IMG/VR virus record: IMGVR_UViG_3300031787_000579
Location: 1 to 30,738 of that record
DNA length: 30,738 bases
Reading direction: 5' to 3' (one strand)
From: a virus
Shown: positions 1 to 7,875 of the stretch, in pieces
Layout of the letters: each line of letters opens with the position of its first letter
How positions within the stretch are numbered: the first letter of the stretch is position 1
Notes under the pieces: generated by a model
What the model was told of the DNA's origin: nothing
Databases searched by the model: none
The model's input: only the letters and a program-made list of their open reading frames with translations
Program-made: the position numbers and the translations under genes

Positions 1-1
1 C

Positions 2-364
2 AATAAGAAAGGTGTGTCATTTACACCGATTAGTTTCAAAGGTGGATCTGCCAGTGCAAAGAGTTACCAAAAGGCAGGTCTTGGTTATGGTAAGAAACTT
101 AGGCCAATTAATCTTACACTATCAGGTGAGATGCTAGACTCACTCAATGCAGGCAATAAGAGAGATGAGGCAATGATCTGGTTTGATGATGAGAAAGCAT
201 ATTATCACAATGAAGGTGCCAAACTTTGGCATGGTGGTGAGCTACCAAAAAGACGTTTACTTCCAACAAATGATGGTGAAAGATTTCATAGAAACATTTT
301 TAAGTTAATTAGGTCTTATGTTGGTGAGGCTATTGAGAGAGCATTTAAGTCTGGATTTAAGTGA
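2..364 (+). CDS. Phage virion morphogenesis / neck protein, 5' truncated
   Basis: The reading frame is open from the left edge (codon at 2-4) to the stop at 362-364, so the gene starts outside the window; the GTG at 14 is probably internal. The visible 120 residues include a segment around YHNEGAKLWHGGELPKRRLL followed by a helical, basic C-terminus. That layout, a small aromatic/Gly segment, then a proline/arginine turn and a terminal helix, resembles the tail-completion or virion-morphogenesis (Mu gpG-like) family, which acts at the head-tail joint. The position just before scaffold and capsid genes fits. The family call rests on pattern only; the head-joining role is inferred. Confidence 0.55.
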   Translation, partial: NKKGVSFTPISFKGGSASAKSYQKAGLGYGKKLRPINLTLSGEMLDSLNAGNKRDEAMIWFDDEKAYYHNEGAKLWHGGELPKRRLLPTNDGERFHRNIFKLIRSYVGEAIERAFKSGFK

Positions 365-366
365 TT

Positions 367-387
367 AGCTAGACATCGAGTCTAGTT
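367..387 (+). other. Intergenic hairpin before the scaffold gene
   Basis: An inverted repeat CTAGAC (369-374) / GTCTAG (380-385) with loop ATCGA extends by a G-T and an A-T pair to 8 bp. It sits in the 48-bp gap between the neck gene and the scaffold gene. No T-run follows, so it is not an intrinsic terminator; it could protect an mRNA end or be an RNA processing site. AGGAGG at 402-407 lies downstream and stays free. Confidence 0.4.
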
Positions 388-412
388 AAGGTAACAATAA
401 TAGGAGGATTTC

Positions 413-1012
413 ATGGAAAATGCAGAGCTTGGTGGAGATCAAGCAAGTGTAGGCGAAGGCCATACATTATCGGTTGAGCAGTTGATGGCAAAGGTTGATG
501 CACTTCAAAAGACCAACGAGAGGTTGATCGATGAACACCGCAAAGCTAAGCAATCAAATGCAGGCTATAGAGACATGCTAGACAAAGTTGAAAGGCAAAA
601 ACTTGAGGCAGATGGGGATCTATCAAGACAATTAGAGTATGAACGAAAAAGAAACTCTGAGCTTGAACAGTCACTATCAACCACAAAACAAAAGACGTTA
701 AAGACAAACATCTATAACACCTTTTTGAAAATTGCCCCAGATGTCAATGACATTGATGATCTGTTAAATCAACCAAAGTTTGCACATATTCTTAAGGATA
801 GTATTGATGAGGAAAATCTTACTATCAATGAGGATGGTGCCTTAACTTATAAGAGTATGGTCCTGGAAGCAAAACCATGGTTAAAAAAATCCAGTCAGAA
901 AGTTGGTGCAGTCACTACAAAACCAAGTTTTATCGGTGGCAATCAATCGGATGACTTTAAGGCCCTTGAAAGGGATGAGTTAGAAAAGTTAATTAAATCA
1001 AAATTCAAATAG
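413..1012 (+). CDS. Capsid scaffolding protein
   Basis: A 199-residue, highly charged and mostly helical protein. Residues about 20-100 form a long predicted coiled coil rich in K, E, Q and L; the C-terminal stretch ends in a basic tail (LEKLIKSKFK). Scaffold proteins nucleate shell assembly, bind the inside of the coat protein through a basic helix and leave the prohead. The gene lies directly before the major capsid gene, 9 bp away, with a strong AGGAGG ribosome binding site 5 bp before the ATG. Sequence similarity among scaffolds is low, so the call rests on position, size and coiled-coil character. A protease domain is not visible. Confidence 0.75.
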   Translation: MENAELGGDQASVGEGHTLSVEQLMAKVDALQKTNERLIDEHRKAKQSNAGYRDMLDKVERQKLEADGDLSRQLEYERKRNSELEQSLSTTKQKTLKTNIYNTFLKIAPDVNDIDDLLNQPKFAHILKDSIDEENLTINEDGALTYKSMVLEAKPWLKKSSQKVGAVTTKPSFIGGNQSDDFKALERDELEKLIKSKFK

Positions 1013-1021
1013 GAGTAAATC

Positions 1022-1861
1022 ATGCCTGACGTTATTTTAAACCCTGCCAATGCATCTAAGATGGACTACATCTCTAGTCTTGTTTTAAAAGAGCTACAAT
1101 TCAAAGCTCAATTACTTCCAAAGATCACAGATGTTTCTCAATTTGCAGTTAAAGGTGTAAAGACAATTTCTTTCCCTAAGCTATCAAGCTTCACAGCTGT
1201 AAACAGAGCATTTGGCACAGCTGGAAATGCTACTGCCATCAGTGAAACAGTGGACACACTTACAATTGATAAGACACCTTATGTTGCCTATCTTGTGGAC
1301 CAATCATCTGCTATGCAGTCATCTATTGACTGGGACGTAGAATGTGCAAAGCGTGGATCATCTGCACTTGCCAGATTTGTTGACCAAGAAATCATCTCTA
1401 CACTTTTCAGTGCAGGTGTTTCGGTTACAGCTGCAGGGGACATCACTTATGACTCTGTTCTTGAAATGATTGAGGAGCTTCGTAAAGCTGAGGCAGAAAT
1501 GAATATGGTGACTCTACTTGTTTCACCTGCTCAACACACTGCCCTTATGAAACTTGATGAATATAAGAGAGCAGATGTTTTCGGTGCAGCTAACTTACAA
1601 GCAAATGTTATTGGTTATATCCATGGCATCCCTGTTCAAGTTCACAGCGGTCTTGCTGATGCTCAATTTGCTATGTTTGATAAGTCTGCCGTTGCCATCG
1701 GTTTCCAAGCTCAAATCAATATGTCTGAGCAAGGTGCCAATGAAATTGGTGCAATGTCTAAGCGTGTGGCAATGGATGCTCAATTTGGTCTAACTGCACT
1801 TCAATTAGGAGAGAAAGGTGTAGGTGCAACAAAATCTCCACTTATCAGAATCAATGACTAA
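1022..1861 (+). CDS. Major capsid protein (HK97-fold type)
   Basis: A 279-residue protein likely to form the icosahedral shell. It begins with helices around SSLVLKELQFKAQLLPKI, then has a beta-rich segment (KTISFPKLSSFTAVNRA), a helix with KRGSSALARFVDQEI, and a late-domain segment with LLVSPAQHTALMKLDEYKR and HGIPVQVHSGL. The VSPAQ..AL..L.EY order and the GIPV strand are typical of HK97-like coat proteins. There is no protease delta domain, which matches the separate scaffold upstream. The ribosome binding site AGGAG at 1013-1017 directly follows the scaffold stop codon, suggesting coupled, strong translation. The exact coat subfamily is not resolved. Confidence 0.88.
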   Translation: MPDVILNPANASKMDYISSLVLKELQFKAQLLPKITDVSQFAVKGVKTISFPKLSSFTAVNRAFGTAGNATAISETVDTLTIDKTPYVAYLVDQSSAMQSSIDWDVECAKRGSSALARFVDQEIISTLFSAGVSVTAAGDITYDSVLEMIEELRKAEAEMNMVTLLVSPAQHTALMKLDEYKRADVFGAANLQANVIGYIHGIPVQVHSGLADAQFAMFDKSAVAIGFQAQINMSEQGANEIGAMSKRVAMDAQFGLTALQLGEKGVGATKSPLIRIND

Positions 1862-1867
1862 TAATTG

Positions 1868-2083
1868 ATGGAAGCCAAGATCACTCACATCCCAAACTTT
1901 CTAGAGGCCAGGTCTAAAAAAGACCTGGTCCTTGAATGTGCCAAGAACAATGAAAGACTGGGTATGTATATTCACTACTTTGATTTTACTGAGCAAAGCA
2001 ATGGGGTGTGGGTGTGTTGGTACTATGAAGACATCACTGATGCAGTTTTGTCACAAGCATTTAAAAAGAGGGTTAGACTATGA
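1868..2083 (+). CDS. Small hypothetical virion-module protein
   Basis: A 71-residue protein starting at ATG 1868, seven bases after the capsid stop; a TTG at 1865 is in frame but less likely. It is mixed alpha/beta with an aromatic stretch (GMYIHYFDF, GVWVCWYYED) and a basic C-terminus. I do not recognise the family. The stop overlaps the next start by 4 bp (ATGA), so it is translated with the decoration-like gene. No clear ribosome binding site is visible before it. It could be a capsid accessory or a head-completion protein. Confidence 0.6.
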   Translation: MEAKITHIPNFLEARSKKDLVLECAKNNERLGMYIHYFDFTEQSNGVWVCWYYEDITDAVLSQAFKKRVRL

Positions 2084-3384
2084 GTCTGCCTAACTCGATT
2101 AAAGATAGAGAGCATGCAAGGTTTAGGTCAGGTCCTAGTAAGGATAAAACCAGGGTTGCAGTAGTTAATGAGCAGGGGCCATATAATCCCATCCCAGTCT
2201 CATTATCAAGTGAGGACTCTTTTGGTAGAGTTAAGACTGCACCACCTTATTTGTTGTTTGACTCAAGTTTTCAATACTCACTACAGACAAAAGTCTTTAT
2301 CCAATCAGTGGCAACAGGTGCCACAATAACACATGATCCAGTTAGATGTGCGGCAAGACTACAGTCATCAGTCACATTAGGATCAAGAGCAAGATTTAGA
2401 TCAAGGAATTATTTTCCTTACTCACCTGCATTTACAAATACAGTCACCTGCTCATTTAACTTTCATGGCATAGCTAACAACACTTCAAAAAGAGTGGGCA
2501 TGTATGATGAAAAAAATGGTTACATCTTTGAGGCATCCAATGGGACCTTAAGAGTAGGGATAAGATCATCAGTCTCTGGTGTGCCAGTCACTACATATGT
2601 AGATCAGGCAGACTGGAATGTAGATAAAATGGATGGATCAGGTGATGAGCTAACTAATCCATCAGGTGTTTTGTTGGATCCATCTAAGCAATTAATTTTA
2701 TCAATATCATATCAATGGCTTGGTTCTGGCATGGTTCAATTTTCAATAATTGAAGGTGCAAACATCAGAGTCATCCATAGATTTTTTCATAGCAATATTA
2801 TTTCAAGTCTCTACTCACAGACAGGCACATTGCCAGTCCAGGCAGAGATCATTAATAATGGTGGACCATCATCATTCATGGAATTCACTTGCTGCTCTGT
2901 TGTTTCTAATGGTGCTACTGCTCAACATGGGCATTTGCACACTATCTCAAATTCAACATCACCAAAGACTTTGAACACAATTGGTGTTTCATATCCAATC
3001 GTAAGCTTAAGAAAGAAAGCTAACTACACAGACATCCCAGTGCAAATCTTAGATCTATCTGCATTTTCAACATCTCAGGATGACTTCTTAGTGCAGATTA
3101 TTCATAAACCTACTTTGGTAGGGGCAGTCTGGGTGGACATCCCAAATTCATTTTGCCAGAGAGATGTCTCTGCAACATCATGGTCTGGTGGTGACATTGT
3201 TGCCGAGTTCTACATGAAAGGAAATCTACAGGCATCTGAAAAGCTTGATGCCCTGGCAAAGTTTTGGGACCTTACATTAGGAAATGATTTTGCAGGAAAC
3301 TCAGAGATCATGACTATGAGTGCAATCCCATTGACTCAAAATGCTTTGCTTTATGGTGTGATCAGTTTCAAGGAATATGAATAA
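2080..3384 (+). CDS. Virion surface/decoration-like structural protein
   Basis: A 434-residue beta-rich protein. Segments such as GSRARFRSRNYFPYSP, KRVGMYDEKNGYIFEASNG, QADWNVDKMDGSG and SYQWLGSGMVQFSII match the layout I recall of a widespread but poorly studied phage structural family, with conserved R-rich entry, GYFDDxNGIFFE-like, DWN.DKLDGTG-like and EWLGVGRV-like motifs that suggest a lectin-type jelly roll. The role in the particle is inferred: it may decorate the capsid or be part of a fibre. It overlaps the genes on both sides by 4 and 1 bp. The C-terminal about 110 residues (from SYPIVSLRKKANY) look like a separate domain. Confidence 0.65.
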   Translation: MSLPNSIKDREHARFRSGPSKDKTRVAVVNEQGPYNPIPVSLSSEDSFGRVKTAPPYLLFDSSFQYSLQTKVFIQSVATGATITHDPVRCAARLQSSVTLGSRARFRSRNYFPYSPAFTNTVTCSFNFHGIANNTSKRVGMYDEKNGYIFEASNGTLRVGIRSSVSGVPVTTYVDQADWNVDKMDGSGDELTNPSGVLLDPSKQLILSISYQWLGSGMVQFSIIEGANIRVIHRFFHSNIISSLYSQTGTLPVQAEIINNGGPSSFMEFTCCSVVSNGATAQHGHLHTISNSTSPKTLNTIGVSYPIVSLRKKANYTDIPVQILDLSAFSTSQDDFLVQIIHKPTLVGAVWVDIPNSFCQRDVSATSWSGGDIVAEFYMKGNLQASEKLDALAKFWDLTLGNDFAGNSEIMTMSAIPLTQNALLYGVISFKEYE

Positions 3385-3752
3385 TGGTCAAGTTAAGAAA
3401 GTCCTGGAATGAATTTTCACAGATAGCACAGGACAAAGGTCTTCAAATATTCTTTGGGGATCTAAGATCAGACTCTTATAGTTTACTTGCAATTGATGGC
3501 CAGGTTAATTACGAGTGTAGGATCCCAAAGGACAATGGTCCTGATCAATTAGATTTTGAAAATAATTATCTATCAGGTGTAGAAAACTACATCAATCCAC
3601 ATCCTGCATGGGATGACATCCAGATCTCATGTCCATCATCAGTCACAGAGCTTCACACATATTATAAAGATGGTGTTATCATTCAACAAATAATGTCCAC
3701 TTTTAGCTCTGCATCAAAGAAAAATCTCACTAGAGTCCAAAGGATAATCTAA
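3384..3752 (+). CDS. Fibre-associated hypothetical protein
   Basis: A 122-residue protein starting in a 1-bp overlap with the preceding stop. The middle (NYECRIPKDNGPDQLDFENNY) and the C-terminus (LTRVQRII) resemble small phage proteins found beside fibre genes, with a Y-x-x-R-I segment followed by an acidic DFE-N-Y segment. The likely location is the virion, by context. No enzymatic motif is seen. Its stop overlaps the next ATG by one base, so the run 2080-3940 behaves as one translation unit. Confidence 0.55.
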   Translation: MVKLRKSWNEFSQIAQDKGLQIFFGDLRSDSYSLLAIDGQVNYECRIPKDNGPDQLDFENNYLSGVENYINPHPAWDDIQISCPSSVTELHTYYKDGVIIQQIMSTFSSASKKNLTRVQRII

Positions 3753-3940
3753 TGGGATGGCGATTTGATCCAGTCACTCAGTCATTGGTTTTAATTGATG
3801 AGCTTGATAGTGGATCAAAAAGAGACATTTTAAAAAGTATTTTGCTAGAATCAGATGAGACATTGACAATGCCAAAGGCAAGCATCTTGTTTGATAAAGA
3901 CTCTATATTATATCAAGATGATGAGGATTTTGAATGTTAA
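3752..3940 (+). CDS. Small acidic hypothetical protein
   Basis: A 62-residue acidic protein with many D/E residues and a Cys as the last residue. I do not recognise it. It is held between two virion-type genes, overlapping one by 1 bp and the next by 7 bp, which supports expression. The sequence gives no functional hint beyond being part of the surface-protein module. Confidence 0.5.
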   Translation: MGWRFDPVTQSLVLIDELDSGSKRDILKSILLESDETLTMPKASILFDKDSILYQDDEDFEC

Positions 3941-4314
3941 ACCCACACATAGTCAGAAAAGAAATAAGTCCAACATCTGCACCACCAGAGGCAGGGATCC
4001 ATTGGATCAACACATTAACCAATGAAGAGTTCTTTTCTGTTGGGACAAATTCAGTCAGTGACTGGGTTAAAAGATCTCACACATCTACACCTTATAGACA
4101 AATAGTTGTCATTTCACAAATTCATCTCGATAATAAGAAGATAGCATTAGATCGAGATCCTAGTTTTCCTGAGTTCACATCATTAAACTTTTTCGGTGGA
4201 ATAGAGCAAAAGTATGATGTTGACTTCTATGTCATTGGCCAGGAGTTAAAATGGGATCTCAGAGGTCTTGATGGATTTATCGAGTTGGGTGACACTGTCG
4301 TCATTCAATATTAA
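3934..4314 (+). CDS. Short fibre protein with repeated C-terminal beta domain
   Basis: A 126-residue protein. The N-terminal about 45 residues resemble phage fibre-type HWINTxTNEEFFSVGTxSVSDW segments. The last about 55 residues (from SQIHLDNKKIAL to GDTVVIQY) carry a small beta domain with the pattern DF-x-V-x-G followed by GD-x-V-x-x-x-Y. The same pattern ends the proteins at 4331-5641, 13178-13480 and 13486-14325. In phage fibres this pattern usually marks a C-terminal beta module. The function is virion surface by context. It starts inside the previous gene, offset 7 bp. Confidence 0.6.
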   Translation: MLNPHIVRKEISPTSAPPEAGIHWINTLTNEEFFSVGTNSVSDWVKRSHTSTPYRQIVVISQIHLDNKKIALDRDPSFPEFTSLNFFGGIEQKYDVDFYVIGQELKWDLRGLDGFIELGDTVVIQY

Positions 4315-4330
4315 CCATGGAGGGTTAAAT

Positions 4331-5641
4331 ATGGCTCAACAATTACAAAAAAAGTTCATTGGTAACAATCAAGTAGATGGTTCAAAGATCCTACTTGAGC
4401 AGGGCCAATCAATCAAAATCAAAGACTCAACAGGCACAGAGGTTGAACTAGTCAAACTCGGTGCATCTGATGAGGTCCTAGTAAATGGTCAAGAGGTTGC
4501 TCTTAAGTCAGAGTTGACCCAAGAAATCTCGGATAGACAAGCCGCAGACTTACAAGTCTTAGGCGATGCTCAAGATTATACAGATGGTGAATATACAGCA
4601 CTTGAGTCTGCATTATCTGCAGTTATAGCTCAGGAAGTTTCAGACAGATCTGCAGGTGATGCATCCACTCTAAGCTCAGCAAATGCCTACACAGATCAAG
4701 AGGTCCTAGCTGAGGAAACTGCAAGGATCGCTGCAGACTCTAGCTTACAATCTCAGATTGATGCTTTATCTGGTGGTGGATCTGGATCTATCTCTGCACT
4801 ACAGTCAGAGCTTGATGCTACTCAAGTGGGTGCAGGTCTTGCCTCTGATGGATCTTATATCGTTAATCCAGGAATGATTTTCATTTCTACTGCAACATCT
4901 TTGCATGAAGCAACTGAGTTTTTAGATGATAGCTTAAGCGGTGTGAACGATGCATTACAGGTTGAGATCTCAGACAGAATTTCTGGTGACACATCTACCT
5001 ACAATGATGCCGTTGCTTATACTGATCAAGAGATCTCTACTCTAAGCACATCAGTCCAGTCTGACATTAGTGGTCTTCAAACTCAGATCAACAATGTGCT
5101 GAGCAATGTAGATGGGGCAGCATTAGACTCCCTAACAGAGATTGTCAGTGCCTTCCAAGCTGCAGATGCTTCACTTAATGGTGCCATCACAGCCCTTTCT
5201 ACTGGATTGTCTGCAGACATTGATGCAGAGGAAGCTGCACGCATTGCAGGTGACAATGCCCTACAAGGGGAGATAGATGCAGAGGAAAGTGCCAGAGCGG
5301 CCGCCGATGTGACTCTCCAAAATAATATTAACTCAGAGGCCAGTGCCAGGATCGCAGCCGACAATGCCCTTGATGCAAGAGTAGATGTGCTTGAGTCTGT
5401 TGTTTGGTTCAAAGAGAAGTTTTCAATCTCTAATGGTCAAACAAGTGTGACTCTATCACATACACCAGAAAACAAATCAATGAGTGCATGGGTTGATAGA
5501 CTTGCTATCCATGAAGGTGCATCTGAGGACTTCACAGTCTCAGGCACTAGCATGACTTTCATTAATGACCTTGTTTCACCAGGACAATCTCAGATCGGAA
5601 ATGGTGACACAGTTTATGTTAAGTATCAGTATAAGGTTTAG
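4331..5641 (+). CDS. Fibre protein with 18-residue coiled-coil repeats
   Basis: A 436-residue trimeric-fibre-like protein. ATG 4331 is chosen because GGAGGG at 4319-4324 precedes it; the open frame extends upstream to 4268 without such a site. Residues 1-60 carry an anchor-like segment (NNQVDGSKI, LVKLGASDEVLV) shared with 13486-14325. Residues about 65-350 are Ala/Asp/Glu/Leu-rich, with 18-residue units such as AEEAARIAGDNALQGEID repeated at least four times, a common coiled-coil repeat of phage fibres. The last about 75 residues carry the DFTVSG...GDTVYVKY beta domain. It is the last gene before a terminator, so it probably forms the end of one transcription unit. Confidence 0.8.
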   Translation: MAQQLQKKFIGNNQVDGSKILLEQGQSIKIKDSTGTEVELVKLGASDEVLVNGQEVALKSELTQEISDRQAADLQVLGDAQDYTDGEYTALESALSAVIAQEVSDRSAGDASTLSSANAYTDQEVLAEETARIAADSSLQSQIDALSGGGSGSISALQSELDATQVGAGLASDGSYIVNPGMIFISTATSLHEATEFLDDSLSGVNDALQVEISDRISGDTSTYNDAVAYTDQEISTLSTSVQSDISGLQTQINNVLSNVDGAALDSLTEIVSAFQAADASLNGAITALSTGLSADIDAEEAARIAGDNALQGEIDAEESARAAADVTLQNNINSEASARIAADNALDARVDVLESVVWFKEKFSISNGQTSVTLSHTPENKSMSAWVDRLAIHEGASEDFTVSGTSMTFINDLVSPGQSQIGNGDTVYVKYQYKV

Positions 5642-5653
5642 TTAATTCAGTGG

Positions 5654-5677
5654 GGGGCTTAGGCCCCTCATTTTTTT
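5654..5677 (+). terminator. Intrinsic terminator after the fibre gene
   Basis: A GC stem GGGGC (5654-5658) and GCCCC (5663-5667) with loop TTAG is followed by TCA and then seven Ts (5671-5677). It sits 13 bp after the fibre stop codon and before the next gene's start at 5688. It should reduce read-through from the capsid/fibre unit into the receptor-binding gene. Confidence 0.85.
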
Positions 5678-5687
5678 AAGAGGTGTT

Positions 5688-6635
5688 ATGCCTATAGATA
5701 TTAAGAGCAAGTTTATTGATCCTGAAATGGCAACAGATGCAGAGGTAGCAAGTGCCTCTACACTAGATAGAGACAGGGCCAATCATACAGGCAATGAAAC
5801 TGTATTAAGTTGGAATGAAGGATCCACTCCCTCTGTTCCATCTACAGGATTAAGCACATATTCTAAATCTGTTGGTGGAAGAAACATGTTTGCCCAAATA
5901 GGAAAGTCTGGTGTTGATTATTCTTTTCAACCTTTCTTTGCTAGAAATGCAATCTTTTCATTTAAAGCAAACGGCAATGCCACTACATCTACAGTTTTTG
6001 GTGGTGCAGCCCCCACTACTAACGGAACTGCTACTACTAGAAACGTAGTTACAACAAACTTTTTCACTTGGATGAGAAGAGTAGGATATGTTTCAAGTAC
6101 AATGAACAATGCTTCTTCTGGTCTTAGAAGTGTGGCGTTACAATTTGGAAGGGGTAATGGCACAGGTAGAGGAGGGTTTCACTTTGTTGCAAGGTTTGGA
6201 ATAAGTGATGCAACACTCGTGGCAGGTGCTAGGCTTTTTGTTGGATTAACTTCCTCCACGTCAGTTCTAGGAAATGCTGATCCATCTACTTTCACAAACA
6301 TCATCGGAGTAGGTTTAGACGCTGCGGATACTACTCTTCAAATTATGCACAATGATGCTGGTGGAAGCGCAGTTAAAATAAATCTTGGTGCAAGTTTCCC
6401 AGAGTCAACAGTCACAGATTTCTATGAATTATCTTTATATTGCCCACCAAATGGTATTGAGGTTTCATATCAAGTAATTAACCTTTCTACAAATGCATCT
6501 GCATCTGGTGTAATTATCTCTGATCTTCCAATTAGCACTCAGTTATTGGCATGGCAAATATGGAGACATAACGTAGCAACAGGTCTGGCAGTTGGTGTTG
6601 ACATTGCATCAGTTTATATTGAAACAGATAACTAG
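5688..6635 (+). CDS. Receptor-binding / tail fibre-like protein
   Basis: A 315-residue protein. The N-terminus has a fibre-entry segment (MATDAEVASASTLDRDRANH) of the type DAEVA..S.L..D.anHtG seen in many phage fibres. The C-terminal about 200 residues are beta-rich and follow an order I recognise from phage receptor-binding domains: GFHFVARFGISD, LFVGLTSSTSVLGNADPST, then GVGLDAADTTLQIMHND, FYELSLYCPP, YQVINL, and the ending QIWRHN...VDIASVYIETDN. The role, binding a cell-surface structure, is inferred from the family. It starts 10 bp after a terminator T-run and is preceded by AGAGGTG. Whether it sits on the tail or head is not known. Confidence 0.72.
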   Translation: MPIDIKSKFIDPEMATDAEVASASTLDRDRANHTGNETVLSWNEGSTPSVPSTGLSTYSKSVGGRNMFAQIGKSGVDYSFQPFFARNAIFSFKANGNATTSTVFGGAAPTTNGTATTRNVVTTNFFTWMRRVGYVSSTMNNASSGLRSVALQFGRGNGTGRGGFHFVARFGISDATLVAGARLFVGLTSSTSVLGNADPSTFTNIIGVGLDAADTTLQIMHNDAGGSAVKINLGASFPESTVTDFYELSLYCPPNGIEVSYQVINLSTNASASGVIISDLPISTQLLAWQIWRHNVATGLAVGVDIASVYIETDN

Positions 6636-6643
6636 AGGGACAC

Positions 6644-7429
6644 ATGCTTAAAATATTTAAAGACTCAAATGATTATTCCATGGCACTTGAAAGTTATACA
6701 ACAGATCAGGCAGTCATTGAGGTCCTAAGTGGGGAGTCAATTGATGTGGGATATTATAAACCAATCAATAGTCTATTCTTTGAGCTAAGTTTAAATGCAC
6801 ACCTATCTCAATTAGCGGTGCAATACTTTAATGGGTCCTATGTTAATCTAGAGATCAAAGACTACACAAACAACATGACAAGACCTGGTTTTATTAAGTG
6901 GTCAACCAATCAATCTAATCAAAAGAAATCCACTCTACATGGACTTGAATTATACTGGTATAAGTTCAGTCTAACTGGGGATGATCAAGATCTAACCTTT
7001 AAAGGGATTAACCTTAATCTTTCAGATGATAATGATCTTAAGGAAGAATATCCAAACATCATGGACCATTTACCAGATGGACAAACTAGCTTTGTTGGAT
7101 TTCACCAAGCATCAAGAAAAGACATCATCAGTTATTTTAGAAATCAGGGTAAGTTAATCAATGGTCTAAACCCTAAGAAGTTAGATCAATTTGATTTATT
7201 AGACTTTGAGGAAGTGAGAGAGGCATCTAAGTTTCTAACTCTCCATAAGATCTTTGCCTGGTTATCAGATGGCATTGATGATAAGTGGTATCAAAAAGCC
7301 CAAGACTTTGGGAAAAAATACTCTGATAAGATCAACATGTTTTATCTTTCTATTGATGAGAATGATGATGGTCTAGAGGATGCATCAGAGAAAAATGCAA
7401 TTAAATCAATCAGGATAATCCGACAATGA
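6644..7429 (+). CDS. Head-tail connector-like protein
   Basis: A 261-residue protein. The first about 120 residues are beta-rich. The last about 70 residues (LTLHKIFAWLSDGIDDKWYQKA... to SIDENDDGLEDASEKNAIKSIRII) form a helical segment ending in an acidic DENDDG loop and a basic strand. I recall this ending from phage proteins encoded between capsid and tail terminator genes, usually annotated as hypothetical or as head-tail adaptors. It overlaps the next gene by 4 bp. The position between capsid/fibre genes and the tail-terminator-like gene makes a connector role likely, but no residue proves it. Confidence 0.5.
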   Translation: MLKIFKDSNDYSMALESYTTDQAVIEVLSGESIDVGYYKPINSLFFELSLNAHLSQLAVQYFNGSYVNLEIKDYTNNMTRPGFIKWSTNQSNQKKSTLHGLELYWYKFSLTGDDQDLTFKGINLNLSDDNDLKEEYPNIMDHLPDGQTSFVGFHQASRKDIISYFRNQGKLINGLNPKKLDQFDLLDFEEVREASKFLTLHKIFAWLSDGIDDKWYQKAQDFGKKYSDKINMFYLSIDENDDGLEDASEKNAIKSIRIIRQ

Positions 7430-7866
7430 TAGTGCAAGAGATTGTGGATGCAATCGAGATCAACATCCAATCATTATTGCCCACATATAAAAAGGCATCT
7501 TTTGTCTATGACCTATCTTTAAACAATAGGAAACAGTCTAAAAAGATCTATGCCATAACACCACAATCTGCATCTAATGTCTCAGGATCCACACTAGCAA
7601 TCACATTGGACCATAGCTTTGACGTAACCTTAAGTGATGCATATAGTCCAAAAAATGACAGTGACATAAACCTACAAGATAAGATCCTGGAAATTCACAA
7701 TGACATTGAGTCACTCTATAAAGAACTATTCCAGAGAAGACTTGGCCTTGCTAAGGTTTTGGTGGTCCAGGTGGTGGACATCTCAAGTCCTGAGATTGAT
7801 AATGATAATAACACAGTGGCATTAACTGCAAGCTTTTCAATTAAATATAGAAAAGAAACAACATAG
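7426..7866 (+). CDS. Tail terminator / tail completion-like protein
   Basis: A 146-residue protein. The order is a short N-terminal helix (VQEIVDAIEINIQSLL), a beta stretch with LDHSFDVTLSDAYSP, a long helix (LQDKILEIHNDIESLYKEL) and a final strand set ending SFSIKYRK. That matches the alpha/beta layout of tail terminator proteins of siphoviruses, which cap the tube and join it to the head. It lies directly before the tail tube gene with a GGGGAAG ribosome binding site for that gene in between. The call rests on fold-like pattern and synteny. Confidence 0.55.
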   Translation: MIVQEIVDAIEINIQSLLPTYKKASFVYDLSLNNRKQSKKIYAITPQSASNVSGSTLAITLDHSFDVTLSDAYSPKNDSDINLQDKILEIHNDIESLYKELFQRRLGLAKVLVVQVVDISSPEIDNDNNTVALTASFSIKYRKETT

Positions 7867-7875
7867 GGGAAGAAA

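Noticed and set aside
4268-4330. Upstream start for the fibre gene
   Set aside because: This part overlaps the previous gene's coding end and has no ribosome binding site; ATG 4331 has GGAGGG.
4520-5400. Tandem repeat or CRISPR-like array
   Set aside because: The periodicity is at the protein level (18-residue coiled coil) and the DNA units are not identical.
5083-5412. Antisense frame over the coiled-coil fibre region
   Set aside because: Ala/Ser-rich shadow caused by the repeated GC-rich sense codons; no ribosome binding site.
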